Below are positions 23,153 through 34,466 of a stretch of 64,000 bases of DNA, piece by piece. The translations under genes and the position numbers were made by a program. The stretch spans positions 1 to 64,000 of the forward strand of contig JAKUCV010001925.1 of assembly GCA_028386065.3 (NCBI GenBank), in the 5' to 3' direction. The notes beneath the pieces are model-generated. The model searched no databases. It saw nothing but the letters and a program-made list of their open reading frames with translations, and was not told the DNA's origin. This DNA comes from Turnera subulata (lineage: Eukaryota > Streptophyta > Magnoliopsida > Malpighiales > Passifloraceae). Numbering within the stretch: the stretch's first letter is position 1; the number at the start of each line of letters is the position of its first letter.

Positions 23153-26100
23153 ATGCAGGCTGTCTCCCTCTCTCGCCATGTATCCCCTCTCCCGGTCAAA
23201 TTCACCGGCGACATAAGAAGTAGGACTAAGAGTTCAGTTCTCCCTTTTGCTCGACGACGTGGGTACAAATGCATTTGCGTTGCCAATCGCTGCCCGGGTA
23301 AATATTAAAGATTCTGTCTTTCTTCGAGTGTTTTGGTTTGCAGGAAAATCTGAGTGGGGAAAAGGGAAGAACAGAGAGGAAAATGTGATTCGAGATTGAT
23401 GGCTGGCTGGATAATTATTGCAAAAGGGTTGGTTGGATGGTGGGATTTTAGTTGCATTTAATGAGACACTTTAAAAAATTCCGTTCTTGATAGGGAGAGT
23501 GACATTTTTTTAATTTATCTTGTGTAGATTTTGCATTTATGCTTTTATCAGTTTCTGTTTGGTTTCTGGGAAAGGGGAAGAAAATATGTTGTTTAGGTGA
23601 TCCAAGTTGATATTTTGATGGCTCTTTGCTCTTTCTTGTATTAGGCTAATGTCTTCGGCTACATTAAATTCTTGCGCCGAATTGTTTCTCCTTTCCTTTC
23701 TGGGTTTTTACCATTTTATCAACGACGGCAAAGTCTTAATGTTTTAGCTTTGGTATTTGTTTATCAGATTCAGTGCAGAAAACACATATTTGCATACGAT
23801 TTCTTGAAAGACAAGTAGTTGTGTTCTTAATTTGTTTTGGTTTTCTTGCAGCAACCGATGAAGTGAATTTTGTAGCAGCTGCTGAACATGGGAATTTAGT
23901 GCCACTTCACAGTTGCATATTCTCTGATCATCTCACACCTATCACTGCTTACAGGTGTCTGGTTGAAGATGACGACAGGGAAGTACCCAGCTTCCTGTTC
24001 GAGTCCGTTGAGCCTGGTCGAGGGCTTTCGACTGTGGTAAATGCTTTTGACTCCTTCTTTCCTTTTCATCTAGTAGATTGAAATCTATGATTATATGAAT
24101 TTACTGTTTTAATTTGTAATTACTGGAACTAGGGTCGTTATAGTGTAGTTGGTGCTCGGCCAGTAATTGAACTCGTAGCTCAAGAGGATAAAGTTACCAT
24201 CATGGACCATGAAAAGGGAAGTTTGACAGAGGAGTTTGTTGAAGATCCAATAATGGTTGCAAGAAGAATCTCTGAAGGTTGGAAACCTCAACTTGTTGCT
24301 GATCTTCCGGATGCATTTTGTGGTAAGTGAACTCTGCAGATTATCTGAAGTTCCTGTATCAACATCTTTCATTTGATTCAATTCCCAACTTCTTTAATTA
24401 TTGGAACATTTGGCTAGATATTGATGCTTATACTAATGATTGAATGCTTGTATTTCTAAATGGAGATTACCAGAGAGAAAATGGAGTTTACTGCTTTCTC
24501 ATTGACCCTTTGAACTGTTATATTCTCATTACTGGTATATGATACAGGGAGGTCTGGAATGGTCATGTTCTAGAGTTTGAAACTTGCATGTACTTCACGT
24601 AATAAGCATTATATGGTAAATTGGACCAGCAACGGAACAGATTCTCTGCCTAGATTACCTGACAGCGTCACGACAAGTTGAGATTTAGCAGTTTTTGCTG
24701 CTTCCAATAATTTCTAATTTGGATTTTTCTTTATCAATGTAATGAAGCATGAAAATCTGTTTGTTTTAAGGCATTAAATGTTTTAGTGACAACAAACTCT
24801 TAACGGTCCGGAAGACGACAATCGGCTATAAATCATGTCAATTTTGAACTTTTTCCATTTCATAATCATGCCCGTAGCTTTTGTCCAGTGTGGTAGAATC
24901 ATTTATACTTGTATTGCACATGGATTAACCTCTGTAGAGCATTCAATAAGAGATCATGTACAGTTGCTGTTAATGATAACAGCTTATTGCAGTATGCATT
25001 TGAAAATCAAGAAGCCTTAAACTTTTCTCAATCTTCTTCTTGTTGAAATGGATTTGGAAATTAAAGCCAAACTAAGGAGACAGAAACAATGAAAAATCAA
25101 AGAAGTTTGTTTCCCTCTGGTTGCTCCTTTATATAATTGTCCACATGTAAAGGCACTGCTAATATGTTATATATATTCCTCAAAAGTCTTAAAAAGACCA
25201 CCATTGTTATATATTTTTCCTGAATAGGTGGCTGGGTTGGCTATTTTGCATACGATACTGTGCGCTACGTCGAAAAGAAGAAGCTGCCATTTTCAGGAGC
25301 ACCTGCTGATGACAGAAACCTTCCAGACATTCATCTAGGCATGTACGATGATGTTATCATATTTGATCACGTTGATAAGGTATTCTCATCTTAGACTGCT
25401 AGTACTGTCTAAACTCTTTGAATGATGCATATTTGTAAGTCTAGATGCTTTACTGTGTGTTTTCTTTAATTCATTTATAGTGCAACAGAATCAGTGTTGT
25501 GAACTGTTTGCCCTTAGGCATCCATGGAAAGTACAATAATTGATTTCTTATTCTGCACTTTAGGACATTATTATCTCCTCTCAAAATACCTTGTATTTCT
25601 TAGTTCAGCTTTCAGTTTACAGGAGATTCCAAGATACAAATCTTGATGTTAGATTTTGGTTGATACTACATGTAAAAATATTTAATTTTAGCAATCTTCC
25701 TACTTTTTTCACAATATTGTCTCTTGCACTTTCTAACTTCGGTTTTTCTTATCCACAGAAAGTACATGTGATTCATTGGGTCATGTTAGATAGATACTCC
25801 TCTATTGAGGATGCTTACAGTGATGGAATGAAGCGTTTGGAGAAACTGGTGGCTCGAGTTCTGGATATTGACCCGTGAGTGACTCTTGAAGTCAGCATTT
25901 CTTCTTTTTGCTTCTTTTGGTTTTCTGTGAAGTTGTTCATACTATTTCTTATACTATCCTTTTTCCAGCCCAAGGTTATCTGCAGCAAGTGTTGATTTAA
26001 ATACTCAACATTTTGGCCCCCCTTTAACTAATTCATCTATGACAAGTGACGAATTCAAAAATGCCGTTCAAGTTGCGAAAGAACACATACAAGCTGGAGA

Positions 26101-28194
26101 TATATTCCAGATAGTTCTTAGTCAGAGATTTGAACGACGAACTTTTGCCGATCCTTTTGAAATCTACAGGGCTTTGAGAATTGTAAACCCAAGTCCCTAT
26201 ATGACTTACCTGCAAGTATGTCCCTCATCTTTGTCAAAACTGTTTAAAATTGCACTGCCTGTAACAATCCTGAAGTAGAGATATTTGACTTCTTTTAATA
26301 ACAATTTATGATGTATCTTCCAGGCCAGAGGGTGCATTCTTGTTGCTTCAAGTCCCGAAATCCTGACTCGTGCTAAGAAGGTAAGGTGTTGTAATTACCT
26401 TCACCTTAAAGTGAAATGAGGTTCTCCATATCTGGTTTTACTTCCTTCTTCGTATTGTAAATTTGAGCACATCAGATTTTTCTACAAATTAATGGCCTTT
26501 CCATTTATTGCTCTAATTTCTGAACCTTGTCTGTGGTCATATTGTTTGAACAGAATAAGATAATTAATCGACCCTTGGCTGGAACCTCCAGAAGAGGGAA
26601 GACTATTGAAGAAGATGAGATGTTGGAAGCGAAGCTGCTACAGGACCCAAAGCAGTGTGCAGAACACATCATGTTGGTTGATTTAGGGCGAAATGATGTT
26701 GGAAAGGTGCAATAAGTATTCATATGGATATTACTCTTCGCATTTGAGACTTTCAAGAGTATCAATTTTAGTCTGAGTGAATTTGTCAAAGTGCATGGTG
26801 GTCATTATAAATCCTTAACTCAATCTGTTGATGCAGGTCTCAAAATATGGTTCAGTGAAGGTGGAAAAGCTTATGAACATTGAACGCTATTCTCATGTCA
26901 TGCATATCAGCTCCACGGTGAGATATATACTCAGTTTTCCTTTTAAGTTACACAAATGAGTTTGATGTTTCTAAAATATTGATCTCAGAGTTTGACTTAT
27001 TCCATGTTTTCATCACCTTGATCTTGTATATAAAATTCTATGACTGAGACTAAAACATTGGTGAATAAGGAGAGCTACTGGGAAGACCATGAACTGATGA
27101 GAGCTGTTTTGTTGGCAACAAGGGTCTCATTGATAATTTAATTTTTTAAGATCGCATATATAATTTTACATAATGATCACAAGTGACGGCTAATTATGTC
27201 TTTATTATGCGGTCTATGTTGTTACTTACCATTGGGTGCACAATGATAAGCAAGTTTCAATTCTGCTATTTCATTTCATGTCAATGTTGGATATGTAGGG
27301 GTCCAACCACCATCTCCTTCCCTTAATGCAGGTTACAGGAGAGTTGCAAGACAATCTTACATGCTGGGATGCCCTACGTGCAGCATTACCTGTTGGCACT
27401 GTGAGTGGTGCCCCAAAGGTCTGTAATCGTTTCATCTATTCTTCTCCCGGTGGCCAGTATGGTATAATAATTCTCAAATTGTTGCCGATAATCCCTATGC
27501 TGTAATATTTGACTACCACTATTTAATGATTCGGAAGTAGCTAAGTTTATGATGAAATGCTTCCAACTTGGTCTGATATTGCGGCTAAACTTCTGTCATG
27601 CGCGTTACTTGGCCAGTAATTAGACCCGAGTAGGATCTCCATTATCATTGCAATGCTTCCTTAGACTTGGCCTACGATAGACCATGCAAATATCTTTCTG
27701 GTCCTCATGCTTGTATAGTCTAGGTAGACAAGTGCACCTAGAATTCACTCGTTGGTGATGTAATCAGTCTCAAATATTAGCCTATCTTGAAGTTTACTGA
27801 ATTGCCTGGCATTGCTGTCAAGTCATAACCTTCCCTTCTTTTCTAAACAACCATTGGCATTATGGTACAGGTTAAGGCCATGGAGCTTATTGACCAGCTG
27901 GAGGTGACAAAGCGTGGTCCGTACAGTGGTGGATTTGGTGGGATTTCGTTCACCGGCAACATGGACATTGCATTGGCACTCCGAACCATGGTGTTCCCAA
28001 CAGCAACACGGTATGATACGATGTTCTCCTACAAACATGAAAAGAAAAGGCAGGAATGGGTAGCTCACCTTCAGGCTGGTGCTGGCATTGTTGCCGACAG
28101 TGATCCTGATGACGAGCATCGTGAGTGCCAGAACAAAGCTGCGGGTCTGGCTCGTGCAATTGACTTGGCAGAGTCTGCTTTCGTCAACTTGTGA
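23153..28194 (+). CDS. ASA: Anthranilate synthase alpha subunit, plastid
   Basis: Component I converts chorismate plus ammonia (supplied by the beta, glutaminase subunit) to anthranilate, the first step of tryptophan synthesis, in plastids. Eleven exons: 23153-23297, 23852-24036, 24133-24322, 25228-25379, 25759-25874, 25969-26215, 26324-26380, 26554-26706, 26837-26917, 27332-27418 and 27871-28194; 578 residues against ~595 in Arabidopsis ASA1. The start MQAVSLSRH aligns with MQAL of ASA1 and opens a basic transit peptide. The effector-binding region has FESVEPG at 98-104. Chorismate-binding motifs follow: [30 protein letters not shown] (406-415), VGTVSGAPK (463-471) and GPYSGGFGG (487-495). 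All look intact, so a feedback-sensitive active enzyme is expected, although this was not tested residue by residue. Confidence 0.97.
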
Positions 28195-28682
28195 TGAGCC
28201 TTGACATCAATATGTAAATGTGCAATGCCAATCCTCTCTTCTATTTTTGTTTTCTTCTTTCTTTATGTAGGGAAGTGGTTAGCGAACTAGAGTAGGCACA
28301 GGGGAAAAAGGACTCCTTTTAAAGGAGGAAGTCTGGCAAAATGTGCATGTAAAACTTTATTGTGGTCAAGTTAGATATGTATGGGTTTTACTCAGTGTCT
28401 TCTGTTTTTGGTAGGAAAATGAAAGACAAGCATGAATCCGACGGAGGAAATGATATTTATTATATAACTAAAAAAGGATGAAACTGTTATGATGTTGATT
28501 TCTTCACTTTTTAACTTTGTGATGAATGAACAATTCACTATGGAAACTAACTCAGAGGGGGCTAAAACCTGCTCCTGTTACAATCAGAAACTGAACAAAA
28601 AGCACATAGTAAATTAAACAAATAATAATAATACTCCAAACATAAGTTACATAACAACTTTAACGACCACTTCTCTGCAGTT
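28195..28682. other. Region between convergent genes
   Basis: This holds the 3' untranslated region of the anthranilate synthase gene and the 3' end of the small minus-strand gene. Nothing else is seen. Confidence 0.6.
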
Positions 28683-29009
28683 TCAAAGTAACAGCCACAC
28701 CAATCTAGCACGTATCAAGGCCGCGATGGAACCCTCAAAGGCAAAGCCTCGACTGGTGAGGTCTACAACTTGATGATGCTTGGAGCTGCATGTTCCATCC
28801 TGATATAGAAGTCGGCAACCAAGAGAAGCATTTTTCGAGTTGAAACCTCTGGTGGCATCCAGAGTTGTTGTATATTCAGAGGTCATCATCAGGAAAGCTA
28901 ATCTGTCTGTCTCTTCCTCAGCTTTTGGGGCACATCCCATGAAAGAACTGAAGCTAATGTGCCCCAGGACAAGAGCGTGGAGCATGATGATCATCCAAAC
29001 TATTGTCAT
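28683..29009 (-). CDS. Small putative secreted protein, family not recognised
   Basis: An uninterrupted 108-residue frame starts at an ATG and opens with a hydrophobic stretch (residues 1-20, MTIVWMIIMLHALVLG...) that looks like a signal peptide or membrane anchor. The rest is mixed, with Cys at 26, 65 and 74 and a Thr/Ser-rich middle; it ends in a short Leu-rich tail. I do not recognise the family. The leader upstream is CT-rich on the plus strand. A real gene is plausible because the frame has the length and layout of a small secreted peptide precursor, but chance cannot be excluded. Confidence 0.45.
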   Translation of the reverse strand: MTIVWMIIMLHALVLGHISFSSFMGCAPKAEEETDRLAFLMMTSEYTTTLDATRGFNSKNASLGCRLLYQDGTCSSKHHQVVDLTSRGFAFEGSIAALIRARLVWLLL

Positions 29010-29629
29010 TGTCGCTCACAGGTAGATGGTAACTAGTAACTACTACTACTTACTCTCTCTTTCTTTTCTCTCTGATTTTATAGATAAGGAATGGTGCTTT
29101 GTGACCATTGACCCATGTAAAGAAAGAACTTTTGGTTCAGTAAATCATAGCGTGCATATCCCTCCCCACCTTATTTTCTATCCCATTTCCTTTGACCTTT
29201 TCGTTTCGTGTTACTAACTTCAGTTTCTGCTCCATGGAAGCTTCAACACTATGTGAATGATATTAACTATAAAGACATTCTAGCCCCACCAATGACTGGT
29301 GAGGCAATCACCCCAGTTGCACGCTGGTATTTAGTCAAAATTCAGCTAGCTATTTAAGAGTTCTACATTAGTCCTTTCAGGATGACTTCTTCTTGTCTTA
29401 AATATGGATAGAAAGTCTTTTTGGGTCTTGAGTATTACATTTGTTCATATTGTATACTCCTGAGCTTTTTTTTCCCCCTTATTGTGTATCTCGAGTCTCA
29501 TTATGTGTTACAATTTTGTACCTAGCAATTCCAATTTGATGTGCCACTTTATCCAAGGTTAGTTGGACATTTGGTGGCACATGATTGGTGACACTTATAA
29601 ATTCTTCCCATGATCAAGTCTTGAATTAC
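29010..29629. other. Intergenic DNA
   Basis: This includes the presumed promoter of the small minus-strand gene. No other gene signal is seen. Confidence 0.55.
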
Positions 29630-29836
29630 TTAGACTAAACCCAGCTGGTTGAAGTTGTTCTAACTTAATCAAGGTATCTCGAGTTTGAACTTTGGGAACG
29701 CAACACTCTAGGAACACCAACTTTTATGGTTTCGGTCACTTACTTTCGATTAATTTAATCCGTTGATATTGTTAATATCCTTTTATAAGGTAGGTTGGCC
29801 TAGACGCTAATGCGGAAAAAAAAAAAGTTAGACTAA
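29630..29836 (+). mobile_element. tRNA-derived SINE (family A), diverged copy
   Basis: The 5' half (about 29639-29720) matches the reverse complement of the element at 1849-2057: both read ggttg-agttgttcta, then ctcgagtt, then gcactctagg or its variant. The tail is a run of about twelve A ending near 29826. A 9-bp repeat ttagactaa lies at 29630-29638 and 29828-29836. More substitutions than in the first copy suggest an older insertion. Confidence 0.75.
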
Positions 29837-29839
29837 GTA

Positions 29840-30302
29840 TTGGTTCTCAGGATGTTTTAATTTGGATCCTCAAAAGTTCCTTTTCTTTTAATGAAAAGCA
29901 AGAAAGTCCATGCCTCCTTCCTACTATTATTCAGCACCGTCCACGACCTAGGAAGTTCGGTAATTAATTACAACCATTGACGTGAACAAAGGAGCAGCTG
30001 ACCGTTAAGACTTAAAAGCCCGTCAATGATGGAAAATCTGGATGTAAGGAAGACTGACCCATTGACCTCAACGACGACAATTTCTGTTGGGCCAAGTATG
30101 GATATCTAACAGGGTGCGCGTTGAAACCTATGGATCGAGTTGGGCCTGCAACTCACTTAAACGGCCCACTGAGAAATTAAGGCCCAAAAGATTTCCTGAT
30201 ATCTATAGGGAGGGAGGGAAGGAGGAGGAGGAGCCGGAGCGAAAATCCCCAAACAAATCTCCGCTACTCCCCAATTAACTCTTTTGACTTGTCTTTACCA
30301 GA
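29840..30302. other. Upstream region and leader of the clathrin light chain gene
   Basis: The last ~120 bases contain a purine-rich leader (gggagggagggaaggaggag, about 30209-30228). No TATA box is clear, which is common for housekeeping promoters. Confidence 0.5.
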
Positions 30303-32578
30303 ATGTCTACTTACGTTGACTCGTTCGATGACTCGGTCCCCGAAACCGAGCCCACTCGCCACTTCGACGATGACGATATCTCCGTCGGCTACAACTCCCA
30401 ACAGTTCGACTCGTTCGCCGCCGATGGTCATGGCGTCTTCAATTCCCATCCTCCTCCGGTCTATGGCGCCGGGGATGAGGAGTTCTCGCCGGAGGATAAC
30501 GGCGAGGATTTTGGTGCACCGGGCGGCCCAATCTTGCCGCCTCCGGCGGAGATGGCGGTCGAGGAGGGGCTCGCTCTAAGAGAATGGAGGAGGTAGATCC
30601 GATATTGGTTTGGAAATTTCTGTTTTTGGTTCCTGAGAAAAGAATGATTCTTTTAAAAAGATATATCAGTGAAAGATTGATTTTTTTTTTTTGTTATGGA
30701 TCAGTGAATTTTCTCTAATTTACACTGGTTAAGAGTGTACTGGCATTGTTGGAGAATTTTCAAGATTGTATCTTTGGTTGCAATTCTTTACCTTCTTATT
30801 CTTAGGCAGTAGTTGTATTTCATGCTGATGCACGTTTTTTAATCTATGGTTTTACCCGAATTTATTGTGTCGCGTTTGGTTGTGGGATGATGATGATGGT
30901 GACTTCTGATGTTGGTGTTCTTGCTACTCAGAGAAAATGCAATTCGTTTGGAGGAAAAGGAGAAGAGAGAGAAAGAGCTATTGAACCAAATAATTGAGGA
31001 AGCTGATGAATACAAAGTTGAGTTCTACAGGAAGAGGGAGACGACCTCGGAGAATAACAAGACCACTAATAGGGAAAAAGAGAAGGTGAGAGTTCTTTCT
31101 TATTCCTTTCTCCCTGTGAAGAAAACGTGCACTAATGAGATTAATGTGGTGTGTTCTGTTTCCATTTTGTTTCTGTGAAATGTGTTGTTGGCTAGGATAA
31201 CCACTTGTAATGTGTCATAATGTTGTTGGCTAGGATAACCACTTGTAATGTGCCATAATTTTGGAATTAGTTGCATTGGTTAACAATGAGGTTTGACATA
31301 AGATGTGATGCAGGAATCCATGACCAAATCAAAACATGGCCTTTATGTGATTTCGTGTGTTTCAATGAATGTCAAAGTTATATGGGGTAGGCCTAGACGG
31401 TTTCAGAGCTTTGTGAACTTAAGCATTGTTACTTAGTGTTTATAAAATATCTTTCTTGGTTTCAATCGTTACTCGTTGATGTAATGTTTCTGCTGTGCCT
31501 CCTCTTTTTGTATCACGGTTGATTTATGATTGTTTTACTGATATAAATTGGAAACTGTGCATAGGCTATATAGGGTAGTCGTGGGTGTTCTGTTAGAAAA
31601 CGTCAGTGCAATAGAAATCCGGTTTGAGGAAAGACAAGATGGGCAGTTCGTGGACACCCACTGATTGAGTCCAGTTGTCTCAATTATTTTGTTTGCAAAT
31701 CTTATAAGGAATTGATGGAGACAGAGAGGCTTCTCTAGTATTTGTGAATCAAGCGGTTATTATGAGATTAGATCATTATTTTTGTGGTGCAGATTCTCCA
31801 TCCATTGGTTAGTTCATGTCTGCGCAATCATGCCTTGTTCTACAACTGCACTAACTGCATGTTGTATTATGACTTCTTTCATGAAAACCAGTAGCTATGC
31901 TGGACAACCTTAGATTTGAAGGATTAAAGTTTCATTTAGTGTACTGGGTTAGTATTTCATTTAAAAAGGGATTAGGGTTGATTTTGGTGATGGCGTAGAG
32001 GAATCTGGTTGGTTTATGGTTTTTTGCAAGCGAAAAATTGCCACTAATGGTACTCAAAGCACTATGCCAGCAGTAAGTTAGTGAAAAAATAGAAGGCATG
32101 AAAAACCGAAAGCTGGAGGTCTTAGCACTTAGCCTAAGGGTGAAACTACATAACACTTGATATGTTACACTGGATTGAAACATATACCTTTGATGACCCA
32201 TGTCTTCTTCTATGCCAGCTATTTGTGGCCGGCCATACTAAATTTCATGCAGAAGCTGATACAAATTACTGGAAGGCAATTGCTGACCTCGTCCCTAATG
32301 AGGTGCCAACTATAGAAAAAAAGGGAAAGAAGGATCAAGAGAAGAAGCCTTCTATTGCTGTGATCCAAGGTCCAAAGCCAGGGAAACCAACTGACCTCTC
32401 AAGGATGCGTCAAATACTCTTAAAACTGAAGCACACCACACCTGCCCACCTGAAATCTTCTCCAACACCTCCGCAGGCCCCTGCTGAGGGTGCTAACTTG
32501 ACTGATTCTGCTGCGGCTTCTACTTCCATCAAGGCTGATGCTGTGGGGACTGTCCCTGAGCCGGTAGCTGTTGCTTGA
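30303..32578 (+). CDS. CLC: Clathrin light chain
   Basis: Clathrin light chains bind the hub of the heavy chain and regulate coat assembly at the plasma membrane and trans-Golgi. Three exons, 30303-30592, 30932-31085 and 32219-32578, give 267 residues, the usual plant size (~250-340). The acidic N-terminal part holds [17 protein letters not shown] and a Gly/Pro-rich segment. Exon 2 (residues 97-148) is a charged coiled coil ([20 protein letters not shown]), the heavy-chain binding region. Exon 3 begins with [20 protein letters not shown], a block conserved in plant light chains, and ends in a Pro/Ala/Ser-rich tail. The phase-2 and phase-0 introns join without breaking the frame. Confidence 0.95.
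31184..31259 (+). repeat. 38-bp tandem duplication in clathrin light chain intron 2
   Basis: Two adjacent 38-base copies (31184-31221 and 31222-31259) begin gttgttggctaggataacc and differ at one base (t/c). This is a recent local duplication with no visible effect on splicing. Confidence 0.9.
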
Positions 32579-34466
32579 TAGTTTCCTTTTCTCTGTGATA
32601 GTTTACATGAACCGAATGATATGTATTGGATATTACGTAATGAACTCTTCCAAACATGTTTTTTTTAATTGAATGTTTAAGCTGATTAGAATGTTTAAGC
32701 TTACATTTGTAGCCTTCTATGCACAAATTTTAGTCAGTTAATATGGTTATTGTTGCAAATTATCAATTATAAATTTCTGATCCTTCCCTTTCCAGCTGCA
32801 ATGAGTTTTAAAGTACATTAGTGGCAAGCATTTGCCATGTCTCGTGTCACTTTTCCAGTTTGCAACAATTTTACAGGTACCTCAGGCGGTATAACTATTA
32901 AAGCCCGAGTTCCAAGAAACACAAATATTCAGCGAGGTTCATATGGCCTGTGCTAACCGACCCAATTAACATGAACCGTGAATTGTGTTCATCTTGGTTT
33001 TTCTATTTCTTTCTTTCTTTCTTTCTTTTTTCAATTGCATGGAGGTATTCATAGCCTTCTGTGACTGCAATTAATAATTAAAAAGATCGTAATATAACGT
33101 GTACTTCCCGTGGTCCTGCTACTTGTTTGAATTAGTAATTTAGCTATGTGGTCCAGGCTTGCAGCTGCCAAACTGCCTCATCCGGCGAAATACATTTTTC
33201 TAATGTATTATGGTGACTTCTTTGTTGGGGAATCAATCTATTCCCAAATTGTTATCTTCTAGCAGACAAGTTAATGTGGTCCAATCTCAAAGGTGCTGTA
33301 GTTGAATCGTTGGTTGGATACTTGGATCCAAAGCTTGACCCCTCCTAATCTTCTTATCTTATGTACTGCTTCCATGGCATACTAGATTGCTATCATGTTC
33401 TGCCTTCTTCTGCAACAAAATTGCAATGGACCTGCCACATAGACATAGGTTACATAGATGTCAGCTTCAGATGTACACATGCTATTCTGCTGCACAAACT
33501 TCAATCAATGTACTGGCTCCCAAAGCCAATATGTTTCGGATGCTTTTCTCCATGCCAATTGTTCCACTACATTATCAGCTCGGTTTTTACCTCATCCAAA
33601 GGCCATTCCTATACCCCCCAAGTTATTAGCCACGCACGTTTTTAGTGATAAAAATTATAACCTTAAAATGACAATTTTCATAGCTATAAAATCTGTCAGT
33701 GAGCTTGAGTAATAATTTGAGTGACAGACAGTAAATAACTATCCATTTCTCTCTTTTTTGTCCTTATTCAGTAATGCATAAAAGCCAAGAGTTTCCATTT
33801 ATTCAAGTTACCAAAAGTCCAAACCCTAACCAATGCCGACCGCTCTGCTACTTAACCAATGCCACAGGGCAGCAACTCGCTTAAATACTTTGACGGTGTT
33901 TTTGGAACAAATATACAGCTGAAGGCATTAATGAAACTTGGTAAGCACCAATACCATCCTGTATTTATCCTCAACTGTTAGCCACATGCGAGGGAGAAAC
34001 TTTGAGAAAGCCAGTCTCATAATTGCAAACAGGTGTAGTTTGAATCTGTCTCATTAACACGAGAGCAGATGTGTCTATACTTGAATCTGTGAGAAGGAAA
34101 ACAAGAATTGTACTGCACACACATGGGACAAACTGATCTCTGGTTTTGATAGGGGATACTTCTCGATTCTGGTACAGAATAACCCACCATGTGGAGAATG
34201 GGCAAAGAGAGGTTTTCCTTTCGTCCTCAACATATAATTTGCTACCCTATTAATACAATGACTACGAATTACATGAAACTTAGCGCGCAACCAATCTAAC
34301 AAGCTTTACACTAAACATGAAAACAAGACTCTGGTCAGTGTTCTTTTTTCTCCTGGGAATCGGTTTTCCTCCTTTTGACTGTCAGCTGATTGAAGATGAC
34401 GAAAAATGCACAATGGGATTTGAATAGCAGTCCTTCCAGTCTCAAAAAATAATGGGTTCCCAACAA
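32579..34466. other. Region between convergent genes
   Basis: This holds the 3' ends of the clathrin light chain (+) and the BPP1-like gene (-). A (cttt)n microsatellite lies at about 33007-33030. The short open frames do not resemble proteins I know. Confidence 0.6.
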
